From contig NZ_CP081155.1 of the NCBI RefSeq assembly GCF_025141175.1, forward strand, positions 1,579,001 through 1,643,000: a stretch of 64,000 nucleotides of DNA, read 5' to 3'. Shown here piece after piece: positions 25,674-33,607 of the stretch (position 1 is the first letter of the stretch; each line of letters opens with the position of its first letter). Position numbers and translations under genes: made by a program. The notes below the pieces were generated by a model that searched no databases, was not told the origin of the DNA, and saw only the letters and a program-made list of their open reading frames with translations. This DNA is from Jannaschia sp. M317. GTDB taxonomy: Bacteria > Pseudomonadota > Alphaproteobacteria > Rhodobacterales > Rhodobacteraceae.

Positions 25674-26331
25674 CCAGAACGCGCGTCGTCTGGGGCAGGG
25701 TTTCGCGCGTGATCTCTGCCCTGGGGCCAAAGGCGAAATCGACGTCGGCGGCGTTCCAATGGCTCAGGAAGGCACCGATCCACTGCATCCCGGTGATCCG
25801 GCAATCCAGCGTGCGGAAGTGCATCGGGATGACCAATCGGGGCCGGACCCGGTGGATCATGTGCATCAGGTCGGGCAGCGCGATGGTCGGCGCATCGCCC
25901 GCCAGCGCCAGCAGGATGTCCGTGTCCTCGAAAAAGGCGATCTGGTCTTCGTCCAGCGCGTTGCCCACGTCACCCATGTGGGCGATGCGCAGGCCGTCCA
26001 ACTCGAACCGGTACATGGCGTTCTGATTGGCCACGCCGCGGGGATGATGTTCCCATTCCTCGGCGGCGATGGCATCGACATGCAGGCCCGCCACATCGCC
26101 GCTGCCGCGGCCCTCGCCGGCGAAGTCCATGACGTTTGCAATGGCCGGTGTGCCAGGGATCAGGTCGCTGCGGCAATGGCCGTCGTCGTCGTCCGACGAG
26201 GTCAGGACGATATCTGCCGTTTCGCGAAAGGGGGCAAAGCCCAGCAAGTCAGGCGTATAGGGGTCGGTGATGACCGACCGCGCAGTCCCTTCCAGCCGGA
26301 ATGCGGCCTGTCCGTACCAGGTGATTTGCAT
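25654..26331 (-). CDS. MBL-fold protein with degenerate metal motif
   Basis: A 225-residue metallo-beta-lactamase fold protein of the UlaG-like group: ITWYGQAAFRLEG start, LRIAHMGDVG strand and VIPMHFRT near the C-terminus. The usual HxHxDH metal motif is replaced by SSDDDDGH, so the active site is altered. It may use different metal chemistry or have a non-catalytic role. Start ATG 26331; monocistronic, 104 bp from the divergent DUF1330 gene. Confidence 0.75.
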   Translation of the reverse strand: MQITWYGQAAFRLEGTARSVITDPYTPDLLGFAPFRETADIVLTSSDDDDGHCRSDLIPGTPAIANVMDFAGEGRGSGDVAGLHVDAIAAEEWEHHPRGVANQNAMYRFELDGLRIAHMGDVGNALDEDQIAFFEDTDILLALAGDAPTIALPDLMHMIHRVRPRLVIPMHFRTLDCRITGMQWIGAFLSHWNAADVDFAFGPRAEITRETLPQTTRVLVMDHLR

Positions 26332-26435
26332 GGGCGTCCCTCCTGCGGGGCAGGGAACGCCAGTCGGGCGGCGCTGTCCAGCGGGATTGACGGCGTCGGG
26401 GTGGCCCGCCAGTCTGATCCGCCAAGGAGGACGCC

Positions 26436-26723
26436 ATGCCCAAAGCTTACTGGATCGCCCACGCCACGGTCACCGACCCGGACCCCTATGCCATCTACGC
26501 CAAGGGCGCGACCGAGGTGTTCGCGCAATACGGCGGAACTGTCCTGGCGCGCGGGGGCCGTGTCGAAGGATTGGAAGGTATCGCCCGCGCCCGCAATGTC
26601 GTCGTGGAATTCGAGAGCATGGAGGCGGCGTTGGCGGCGTATAATTCGCCCGAATATCAGGCTGCGCGGCAACACCGCCTGGACGCGGGCGAGTTGGAAA
26701 TCATCCTGCTGGAAGGCGTCTGA
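26436..26723 (+). CDS. DUF1330 family protein
   Basis: A 95-residue protein of the dimeric ferredoxin-like DUF1330 family: KAYWIAHATVTDPDPYAIYA at the start, the conserved ARGGRVEGLEG and the FESMEAALAAYNSPEYQAAR motif. Start ATG is preceded by AAGGAGG. These proteins are small, cytosolic and of unknown reaction. It ends 3 nt from the end of the convergent ispD gene. Confidence 0.88.
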   Translation: MPKAYWIAHATVTDPDPYAIYAKGATEVFAQYGGTVLARGGRVEGLEGIARARNVVVEFESMEAALAAYNSPEYQAARQHRLDAGELEIILLEGV

Positions 26724-26726
26724 CGC

Positions 26727-27413
26727 CTACCGCGCCAGCGTGGCCCGCGCCCGGATCATGTCGGCTTGGGTCGTGATCTTGTAATTCTCTTCGCTGCCCT
26801 GAACGAAGCGCACCTCCAACCCCGCTTCGCGTGCGACGGCCACGTCGTCGGCCCCGCTGCCGTCGTGTGTCGCATGGGCGGCGCGGATCGCGTCAAAGCG
26901 GAAGCCTTGCGGTGTTTGCGCACGCCACAGGCCGTCGCGCGGCACGCTGTCGCGGGCGATGTCGCCGTTGCTGGACCACAGGGCGTCGATGACGGGTAGG
27001 GCGGCGCAGGCACCGGGCACCCGGTCCAGCATGGCGATCACCCCGGCGATGACAGACAGCGGCACGAAGGGGCGGGCCGCATCGTGGATCAGAACGCGGT
27101 CGGGGGCCTGCGCGGCCAGCGCGTCCAACCCTGCGGCGACGGATGCGGCGCGGGTGTCACCGCCCGCGACCGGCGGGCCGACGCGCGGGTCGCGCAGGCC
27201 GTCCATTGCCCCGGCGTACAAGTCGCCGTCGTCAGGATGGATCACAACCCGCAGGGCCGTGACCCCCGGCTGCGTCAGAAATACCTCGCAGGACCGACGC
27301 AACGCGCAGGCCCCCGACAGAGGCAGGTATTGCTTGGGCACCGTACCCCCCATGCGCCGCCCGCGTCCGGCTGCGACGATCAGGGCGGCGACGGTCGGGG
27401 TGGCGGCGGACAT
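26727..27413 (-). CDS. ispD: 2-C-methyl-D-erythritol 4-phosphate cytidylyltransferase
   Basis: A 228-residue cytidylyltransferase of the non-mevalonate isoprenoid pathway, making CDP-methylerythritol. The CTP-binding loop is AAGRGRRMGGTVPKQYLPL (about 14-32). IHDAARPFVP and the downstream TPQGFRFDAIRAAH and GADDVAVA motifs are intact. In many alphaproteobacteria IspD is fused to IspF; here the frame stops after IspD, so IspF must be elsewhere or a second fused copy exists. The gene is divergent from the XRE-cupin regulator. Confidence 0.88.
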   Translation of the reverse strand: MSAATPTVAALIVAAGRGRRMGGTVPKQYLPLSGACALRRSCEVFLTQPGVTALRVVIHPDDGDLYAGAMDGLRDPRVGPPVAGGDTRAASVAAGLDALAAQAPDRVLIHDAARPFVPLSVIAGVIAMLDRVPGACAALPVIDALWSSNGDIARDSVPRDGLWRAQTPQGFRFDAIRAAHATHDGSGADDVAVAREAGLEVRFVQGSEENYKITTQADMIRARATLAR

Positions 27414-27515
27414 GGCGGATCTCCGGGTCGGGGGGGCGTCCCCCTCCCTGCGACAGCGGACGCGCGCCGTCCAGCCACCTTGATCGGTCCGGCTCTGCCG
27501 CGTAGACGACGGTGC

Positions 27516-28139
27516 ATGTCCAATCCCACCGAACCCGCCATTCTCCGACTGGCCCGCGAAACCGGCGACAGCATTCAGGCAGAGCCTCTGGATCTGGGCC
27601 CCCGCGTGCGCGATCTGCGCAAGGCGCGCGGCTGGACGCTGGAACAGGCGGCACAACAGGCGGGGCTCGCCCGGTCCACCCTGTCGAAAATCGAGAACGG
27701 GCAGATGTCGCCAACCTTCGAGGCGTTGAAGAAGCTGGCAGTCGGTCTGGAAATCAGCGTGCCACAGCTGTTCACCCCGCCCAAGCGCGACCAGATCATG
27801 GGCCGTCGCGCCATCACCCGGCGCGGCGAAGGTCAGTCGCAGATGACGACCACCTATGAGCATGAGCTGCTGGCAGGCGACATGACGAGCAAGCGGATGC
27901 TGCCGTACCGCGCCCGCGTCCATGCCCGGTCCTTCGACGAATTCGACGGATGGGTCCGCCACGACGGAGAAGAGTTCCTGCTGGTCCTGACCGGCACGAT
28001 CCGCCTGTTCACCGAATTTTACGAGCCGATCGACATGGCCCGAGGCGACAGCGCCTATTACGACGCCGCCATGGGCCACAACGTCGTCAGCACCTCGTCA
28101 GAGGATGCGACGATCCTTTGGGTCACCAGCCTGCCCTAA
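27516..28139 (+). CDS. XRE-family regulator with C-terminal cupin domain
   Basis: A 207-residue regulator: helix-turn-helix at about 30-80 (RKARGWTLEQAAQQAGLARS, then TLSKIENGQMSPT) and a cupin domain at about 125-205 (HDGEEFLLVLTGTIRLF; MGHNVVSTSSEDATILWV). Proteins of this layout often control amino-acid or polyamine metabolism and sense a ligand through the cupin. Target unknown. It is transcribed away from ispD. Confidence 0.85.
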   Translation: MSNPTEPAILRLARETGDSIQAEPLDLGPRVRDLRKARGWTLEQAAQQAGLARSTLSKIENGQMSPTFEALKKLAVGLEISVPQLFTPPKRDQIMGRRAITRRGEGQSQMTTTYEHELLAGDMTSKRMLPYRARVHARSFDEFDGWVRHDGEEFLLVLTGTIRLFTEFYEPIDMARGDSAYYDAAMGHNVVSTSSEDATILWVTSLP

Positions 28140-28154
28140 TACGTTAGCCCGGGC

Positions 28155-28532
28155 TTACCCTCCCGGCAGCAGCCGCGCGCCCCGCAGCGGGACAAGATCC
28201 AGCGATTGGACCTGCACGGCAGGATAGGCCGCCTGCACGGCGTGGAACGCATGATGGCGGGCGCGTGCCTCGGCGCGGTGGACCGGCATTGTCATGGCCA
28301 GTTGCGTCAGGCAGCGTTTGTATTCTGCCTGATACAGATAGAACTGGTTCGGGGTCAGCGCGGCGGCGCGATCCTGTCCGTGAAACACCAACCTGATGCG
28401 GTCCTGCCCGCCGCGGAGCGTGTCGGGACCATCCATCCAGACACGGGCCGGGGCATAGCCGTCCTGCGGATCGTGGGCCTGTGCGGCCAGGGGCAGGGCC
28501 AAAGCGGCCAGCAGGACCAGCCCGCGCATCAT
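28155..28532 (-). CDS. exported protein of unknown function
   Basis: A 125-residue protein with a signal peptide (MMRGLVLLAALALPLAAQAH, cut near residue 19). The mature part is rich in His, Arg and Gln with one Cys (YLYQAEYKRCLTQLAMTMPV). No family recognised. Its start overlaps the stop of the CsbD-like gene, so the two form an operon. Confidence 0.6.
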   Translation of the reverse strand: MMRGLVLLAALALPLAAQAHDPQDGYAPARVWMDGPDTLRGGQDRIRLVFHGQDRAAALTPNQFYLYQAEYKRCLTQLAMTMPVHRAEARARHHAFHAVQAAYPAVQVQSLDLVPLRGARLLPGG

Positions 28533-28876
28533 CCGGTCCGCCCCATCGGCCGGTCGGCCAGATCATCATCGCCAAACCGGCTGTCATCGGCCAGCGCGTC
28601 TTCGCCTTCGGGGATATAGGCGTCAGATCCGCTGATCGCGGCGTCGTCGTGCTGAGGCGCGGCAAAGGCATCGGCCGGCATCGGGCCGGACAGGAAACGG
28701 TCCAGGGTCTGGCGGGCATCCGGCAGGGTCTGGCCCCCGCGCTCGGCGATGCGCCGCGCCAGGGCATCGAACTGCCCGTCGGCGTCAGACAGATCCCCTT
28801 CGGTCAGCCCGTCAAAGCGGGTCAGCAGGGCGTCGCGGAATGGGGTCCAGTCGGTTTCGAAATCGGCGCGGCTCAT
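28529..28876 (-). CDS. CsbD-like stress protein with extension
   Basis: A 115-residue protein. The first 60 residues (DWTPFRDALLTRFDGLTEGD, LSDADGQFDALARRIAERGG) resemble the CsbD domain of stress-induced proteins; the rest is acidic and Asp/Ala-rich. ATG 28876 follows GAGGAG; the longer frame has no such site. Function of CsbD proteins is unknown. It is translationally coupled to the exported protein gene downstream. Confidence 0.6.
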   Translation of the reverse strand: MSRADFETDWTPFRDALLTRFDGLTEGDLSDADGQFDALARRIAERGGQTLPDARQTLDRFLSGPMPADAFAAPQHDDAAISGSDAYIPEGEDALADDSRFGDDDLADRPMGRTG

Positions 28877-28939
28877 GGCGGTCTCCTCAGTGCGGTTGCC
28901 GACCTTACGCACGAGGGGCGGGCAGGGTTCCGCCCCGCC

Positions 28940-29956
28940 TCAGGCGAACATCTCTGCCAGATCCACAGTCGAGCGGTCGCCGATGGCCTCAAAGTCCCGA
29001 TCCAGAAAGGCCCCGGCGGCCCGGGATCCGGCCTCGAACAGCTGATGCATCACGGCGGCGTTCGGCACTGTCTTGGTCGCCACGGACAGTTGCCGCATCA
29101 GGGCATCGTCGGCAATCATATGGACCAACACATCCTTCATCGCGCCTTTCGGAATGGTGCCGGACCGGACCAGCCGCTGCACGAATTCGATGGCGCGCAT
29201 TTCCCGCAACAAGGAGGTGTTGAAGCTGATCTCATTGATCCGGTTCTGAATATCTCGCGCCGTCACCGGCAACTCGCCCCGTTCCAGCGGGTTGATGTTC
29301 ACGATCAGAATGTCGCGCGGCAACGACCGGTCGAACAGCGGGAACAGCGCCGGATTCCCGGTGTAGCCGCCGTCCCAGTAATGCTCTCCGTCGATTTCCA
29401 CGGCCGGAAAGACGGTGGGCAGGCAAGCCGAGGCCAGGATTGCGTCGGGCGTGATGGCGTCGCGGGTGAACAGCTTGATCTTGCCGGTGCGCACATTCGT
29501 CGCGCCGACGTGGAACTGTGGGCCCAGGTCGGAACAGACGTTCTCGAACGACAGGCCCGCCACGATCCGGCGTAGGGCGTCGCCGCTAAGATCCGGCTTG
29601 GCATAGGGAGAGATCGCCCGGCTCAGCGTGTCCATCATCTGATAGCCCGGCGACATCTCGATGGCGTGGCTGACGGCCAGGGGGGACAGCGCCGCGAACC
29701 AGGGCGTCAGACGGTCATCGGTGATGGCGCCGACCTGGGTCCAGACCTGCTCCAGGGTTTCGCGCGCCAGGCTGCGGGACCCGCGCGCCAGCCCGCATTT
29801 CACCGCCGCGCCATTCAGCGCACCCGCCGATGTGCCGCTGATACCCGCGATTTCCAGCCGTTCGTCGGCCAGGATCCGGTCCAGAACGCCCCAGGTAAAC
29901 GCCCCGTGCGCGCCGCCGCCCTGCAGGGCCAGGTTGATGCGCTTGGGCTCAGCCAT
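28940..29956 (-). CDS. patatin-like phospholipase
   Basis: A 338-residue patatin-family acyl hydrolase. The oxyanion-hole motif is LALQGGGAHGAF (about 8-19), the Ser of the catalytic dyad lies in GISGTSAGALNG, and the Asp in YWDGGYTGNPALF. No signal peptide, so cytosolic or peripheral at the membrane. It is the third gene of an operon with 3-hydroxybutyrate dehydrogenase and a pentapeptide-repeat protein, which hints at lipid or polyhydroxybutyrate turnover (inference). Confidence 0.87.
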   Translation of the reverse strand: MAEPKRINLALQGGGAHGAFTWGVLDRILADERLEIAGISGTSAGALNGAAVKCGLARGSRSLARETLEQVWTQVGAITDDRLTPWFAALSPLAVSHAIEMSPGYQMMDTLSRAISPYAKPDLSGDALRRIVAGLSFENVCSDLGPQFHVGATNVRTGKIKLFTRDAITPDAILASACLPTVFPAVEIDGEHYWDGGYTGNPALFPLFDRSLPRDILIVNINPLERGELPVTARDIQNRINEISFNTSLLREMRAIEFVQRLVRSGTIPKGAMKDVLVHMIADDALMRQLSVATKTVPNAAVMHQLFEAGSRAAGAFLDRDFEAIGDRSTVDLAEMFA

Positions 29957-30260
29957 TGTGCCACTTCTCCAACAGGTCGGTGACCGCGATGCCGTCGATG
30001 GTCATCCCTTCCATCGATCCGTCGGCGATGGCGAGCCCGGTCAGATTGACGTGGTCGATCGTGGCCCCCGCCAGGTTGACGTTGTGAAACCGCGCGCCCG
30101 ACAGGTTCACGTTCTCGAATGTCATGCCTTCAGCGTTCACATCGTCCAACGCGGCCCCCATCAGGTGGCTGTCGGAAATGCGCGCATCCTTCAGGCTGAC
30201 GCGAGTAAAGGTGGCGCCGATCAGAAACCGGTCTTCGATGGCCAGGGGGGTATCGCTCAC
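29949..30260 (-). CDS. pentapeptide-repeat protein
   Basis: A 103-residue protein starting at GTG 30260 inside the stop of the dehydrogenase gene and overlapping the patatin start by 8 nt. At least nine A(D/N)LxX-type five-residue repeats are visible (LIGATFTRVSLKDARISDSH; NLSGARFHNVNLAGATIDHV), predicting a right-handed quadrilateral beta-helix. Possible scaffold or interaction partner for its operon mates. It is shorter than most family members. Confidence 0.78.
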   Translation of the reverse strand: MSDTPLAIEDRFLIGATFTRVSLKDARISDSHLMGAALDDVNAEGMTFENVNLSGARFHNVNLAGATIDHVNLTGLAIADGSMEGMTIDGIAVTDLLEKWHNG

Positions 30261-31030
30261 AACGCGGTCCAGCCGCCATCGACGCTGATTGTCGTGCCGG
30301 TGATCTGAGCCGCGTGGTCGGAACACAGGAACAGCGCCGTGCCGCCCAACTGATCGGTGGTGGCGAATTCCTTCGACGGCTGACGCGTCAGCAGGACCTC
30401 GCGGATCGCGGTTTCCCGGTCCATGCCGTATTTCTTCATGGTGTCGGGGATTTGCGCCTCGACCAGCGGGGTCATCACGTATCCGGGGCAGATGGCGTTG
30501 GCGGTGATCGGCTCTTCTGCGGTTTCCAGCGCGACCACCTTTGTCATGCCGACCACGCCGTGTTTGGCGGCGACATAGGCGGACTTGTAGGGGCTGGCCG
30601 TCAGCCCGTGCGCAGAGGCGATGTTGATGACCCGACCCCAGCCCGCCTTGCGCATCATCGGCAGGGCGACAGCCGTGGTGTGAAAGGCCGACGACATGTT
30701 GATTGCAATGATCGCATCCCACTTGGCGGCCGGGAATTCATCGATGGCCGCGACATGCTGAATGCCCGCGTTGTTCACCAGGATGTCGCAGACCCCGGCC
30801 TTTTCGACCAGCATCCGCGCCTGGTCCCCATCGCTCAGGTCGGCCTGGATATAGCGCACGTCGGTGCCGTATTCGCGGGCCATGTCGGCGGCCAGCGCAT
30901 GGTCGTCGTCGTTGTCGGTGTAGGAGTTCAGCACGACGTTCAGCCCGGCGGCGGCAAAGCTGTGCGCCACCCCCAGCCCGATGCCGGAGTTGGAGCCGGT
31001 GATGATCGCGGTCTTGCCGGAAAGGGACAT
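30257..31030 (-). CDS. bdhA: 3-hydroxybutyrate dehydrogenase
   Basis: A 257-residue short-chain dehydrogenase. NAD site TGSNSGIGLGVA (about 11-22), NNAG, catalytic Ser in INIASAHG and YVAAKHG with Tyr/Lys. The segment KHGVVGMTKVVALETA and ANAICPGYVMTPLV with QIPDTMKKYG matches D-3-hydroxybutyrate dehydrogenases. It interconverts 3-hydroxybutyrate and acetoacetate in polyhydroxybutyrate use. AGGAGG precedes the start. A structured leader with its own terminator lies 130 bp upstream on the same strand. Confidence 0.88.
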   Translation of the reverse strand: MSLSGKTAIITGSNSGIGLGVAHSFAAAGLNVVLNSYTDNDDDHALAADMAREYGTDVRYIQADLSDGDQARMLVEKAGVCDILVNNAGIQHVAAIDEFPAAKWDAIIAINMSSAFHTTAVALPMMRKAGWGRVINIASAHGLTASPYKSAYVAAKHGVVGMTKVVALETAEEPITANAICPGYVMTPLVEAQIPDTMKKYGMDRETAIREVLLTRQPSKEFATTDQLGGTALFLCSDHAAQITGTTISVDGGWTAL

Positions 31031-31160
31031 TGGGCAGGCCTCCTGAGAGTGGGACGGGGGATCGGTTTTCGGCGATGAACATAGATGCTGCGGGTGCGAA
31101 GGAAAGCGCGTTTCCGGTCGCTCCGTCTTCGTGCACCGCGTGCGAAAGCGGCAATCCGCC

Positions 31161-31187
31161 AAAAAAAACGCCCGCACAAGGCGGGCG
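31161..31187 (-). terminator. intrinsic terminator of the leader/sRNA
   Basis: A 7-bp GC-only stem (31169-31175 with 31181-31187, GCCCGC-type arms) with a 5-nt loop, followed on the minus strand by eight T. It is the cleanest intrinsic terminator in the window, yet no annotated protein gene ends there. Confidence 0.85.
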
Positions 31188-31253
31188 CTAAGTCATTGAG
31201 GCAGGTTTCATACAGGCAAGAAACCTATCGAGCAGTGACCCTTTTATAGACGT

Positions 31254-31304
31254 TTACGTCACGGCTGCAAAGCAATTTCTTTGCGATTGGACTCTCTCGC
31301 CCAT
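31254..31304 (-). CDS. 16-residue leader peptide candidate
   Basis: ATG 31304 with GGGAG six nt upstream opens MGERVQSQRNCFAAVT and ends in TAA. It sits in front of two hairpins and a terminator, the usual arrangement of translation-coupled attenuators. Possible Cys/Gln/Arg sensing cannot be judged from sequence alone. Confidence 0.45.
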   Translation of the reverse strand: MGERVQSQRNCFAAVT

Positions 31305-31349
31305 ACAGTTCTCCCAAATCTTACAGGCTTTTGAGGGATTGTCTCACAC

Positions 31350-33188
31350 ATGACACTGAATCGTTTCGCCGCGCCGGCGCTCTCCGCCCTGCTTCGCCGG
31401 ACGGCGCTTGCGCTGGTTGTGATCACAGCGCCGGTCGCGGCGGCGGCTGATGGCCATGGTATCGCGCTCTATGGCGATCCGGCCTTGCCCGCCGATTACC
31501 AGCATCTGTCACAGGTCAATCCGGACGCGCCAAAGGGCGGCATCTTTTCCGACGGTCAGGTCGGCAGCTTCGATAGCTTGAATCCTCATATTTTACAGGG
31601 ACGTACGCCTTGGCAGCTGCGGTTCATCGCCTACGAATCCCTGCTCGGGCGGGCCTATGACGAACCCTTCACGCTCTATGGTCTGCTCGCCGATTCGGTG
31701 ACGACCAACGACGCTCAGACCGAGGTGACCTTTACCGTGCACCCGGACGCCAGGTTTTCTGACGGGACGCCGGTCACCGCCGAGGACGTGATCTGGTCGT
31801 TCAACATCCTGGGGCAGGAGGGGGCGCACGGTCGTTATCGCACCGCGTTTTCCAAGGTCACCTCGCTGGAACAGGTGGGTGAGCGGGGCGTGCGCTTTAC
31901 CATCGACGCGCCGGATCGCGAATTGTTGATGATTCTCGGCCTGCGTCCGGTGATGAAAAAGGCGCAGTGGGCCGAAGACGAATCGGCCTTCTTCCGGTCG
32001 GGCCTGGAAACGATTCCCGTCACCTCTGCGCCCTATGTGATCACAGACGTTGATGCGGGCCGCTACGTAGAGCTGTCGCGCGACGCAGACTACTGGGGGG
32101 CCGACATCCCGTTCCGCGTGGGTACGAACAACGTCGACGTGATCCGCATGGAATTCTTCGGCGACGCCACCGCCCATTTCGAGGCCTTCAAGGCAGGCGA
32201 ATTGTCCACCATGCGCGAGACGAACGCCGCGCGTTGGGCGCGGGACTACGATTTTCCGGCGGCGCAATCCGGCGAGGTCGTCCTGTCGGAGATCCCCCAT
32301 CAGCGCCCCACCGGCATGACCGGCCTGGTGATGAACACCCGCCGCGCGCCTTTTGATGACTGGCGCGTGCGCGAGGCGCTGATTCAGGCATTCAACTTCG
32401 AATACCTCAACGGCATCATCAACGGCGGTGCGCAGCCGCGCATCACCTCCTACTTCGCGAATTCGCCCCTGGGGATGCAACCTGGTGCCGCCGACGGTCG
32501 GGTGGCCGAACTGCTGGCCCCCTTCGCTGACGATCTGCTGCCCGGCGCGGTCGAGGGCTACGCCTTTCCCGAAACCGATGGCAGCGCGCGCAACCGCGCG
32601 GGCATCCGCGCCGCCACGGATCTGCTGGCCGAGGCCGGCTATACCGTCGACGACGGCGTCCTGACCGGTCCCGACGGGCCGATGCAGATCGACTTCCTGT
32701 TGGAGCAGGGCTCCTCCGAGGTGCAAAGCATCGTCGACGTCTACGTCGAGGCGCTCAAGCGGCTGGGGATCGAGGCCAGCGTGTCGGTCGTCGATGACGC
32801 CCAGCACAAGGAACGGGTGAACAGCTACGATTTCGATATGGTTTACTACCGCTGGGGCCTGTCGCTCAGCCCCGGCAACGAACAGCTGGCCTATTGGGGG
32901 CCGGACGGGGTCGAAACGCCGGGCAGCCGCAACCTGATGGGGGCCGACAACCCGGCTATCCCGGCGATGATCGACGCCATGCTGAACGCGGAAAGCCAGG
33001 GCGACTACGTTGCCGCCATCCGCGCCCTGGACCGGGTGCTGACCTCGGGCCGCTACGTGGTTCCGGTCTGGCACAACCCGATCAGCTGGATCGCCCATGA
33101 CGCCCGGCTGACCTTTGCCGCCGACCGCCTGCCGATCTACGGCGACTGGATCGGGTTCCAGCCCGATGTCTGGTGGTTCACCGAGTAA
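31350..33188 (+). CDS. extracellular solute-binding protein, family 5 (peptide type)
   Basis: A 612-residue periplasmic binding protein with a signal peptide (residues 1-33, ending AAAADG). The SBP_bac_5 signature is seen in TFTVHPDARFSDGTPVTAED and the C-terminal QLAYWGPDGVETPGSRNLMG. It resembles the YejA-like group (GIALYGDPALPADYQHLSQV, NPDAPKGG), which bind oligopeptides such as microcin C-type compounds. No permease or ATPase genes follow, so its transporter partners are elsewhere. Confidence 0.87.
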   Translation: MTLNRFAAPALSALLRRTALALVVITAPVAAAADGHGIALYGDPALPADYQHLSQVNPDAPKGGIFSDGQVGSFDSLNPHILQGRTPWQLRFIAYESLLGRAYDEPFTLYGLLADSVTTNDAQTEVTFTVHPDARFSDGTPVTAEDVIWSFNILGQEGAHGRYRTAFSKVTSLEQVGERGVRFTIDAPDRELLMILGLRPVMKKAQWAEDESAFFRSGLETIPVTSAPYVITDVDAGRYVELSRDADYWGADIPFRVGTNNVDVIRMEFFGDATAHFEAFKAGELSTMRETNAARWARDYDFPAAQSGEVVLSEIPHQRPTGMTGLVMNTRRAPFDDWRVREALIQAFNFEYLNGIINGGAQPRITSYFANSPLGMQPGAADGRVAELLAPFADDLLPGAVEGYAFPETDGSARNRAGIRAATDLLAEAGYTVDDGVLTGPDGPMQIDFLLEQGSSEVQSIVDVYVEALKRLGIEASVSVVDDAQHKERVNSYDFDMVYYRWGLSLSPGNEQLAYWGPDGVETPGSRNLMGADNPAIPAMIDAMLNAESQGDYVAAIRALDRVLTSGRYVVPVWHNPISWIAHDARLTFAADRLPIYGDWIGFQPDVWWFTE

Positions 33189-33204
33189 TCGTCCCGGACC
33201 TGCC

Positions 33205-33480
33205 TCACGTCCAGTGCGGCAGGTCCCCGCCCGGCAGCGCGGCGCGCGCGGCCAGGAACGTGTCGTGGCGCAGGTCCTGCGCCTCGCAGACGCCCTGGAC
33301 CCAATCGTCCTGCATCATCACGAAATCCAGCACCGCCGCCAGGAAGGCCGGATCCCCCGCCGCCGCGCGGATCTGGTCGCGGTCCGCGCCCGTGGCGGAC
33401 TGAAACGTGTCCAGCAACTCGTTTGACGCGATCCAGCCCAATGCGCCCAGCGCAATGACCTCTGCATTTTCGACTTTCAT
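33205..33480 (-). CDS. DUF3572 family protein
   Basis: A 91-residue protein matching DUF3572 of alphaproteobacteria: AEVIALGALGWIASNELLDT at the start and FLAAVLDFVMMQDDWVQGVC in the middle. Helical, cytosolic, function unknown. It is convergent with the binding-protein gene (17 bp gap) and divergent from the GGDEF gene. Confidence 0.85.
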   Translation of the reverse strand: MKVENAEVIALGALGWIASNELLDTFQSATGADRDQIRAAAGDPAFLAAVLDFVMMQDDWVQGVCEAQDLRHDTFLAARAALPGGDLPHWT

Positions 33481-33607
33481 ATGGTATACACCCCTGCGGC
33501 CCCTCGTCGGAGAAACCTTTTGTTAACCTTCGATGACCATAACCATTCTCACTGGATTCTTAATCGTCCAGTAAGACCTGTGAAATTTTGAGAAAGGCCA
33601 GTCAGCC

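Larger units (their letters stand above)
31161..31325 (-). ncRNA. structured small RNA or leader with terminator, upstream of bdhA
   Basis: On the minus strand this stretch holds a 16-codon ORF, two further hairpins (stem GACGT/ACGTC at 31251-31262; AGGTTTC/GAAACCT at 31203-31226) and a strong intrinsic terminator. It could be an independent sRNA or an attenuating leader of bdhA, whose start is 130 bp beyond the terminator. Ends are approximate; the 5' end is set by the end of recognisable structure. I do not recognise it as a known RNA family. Confidence 0.5.
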
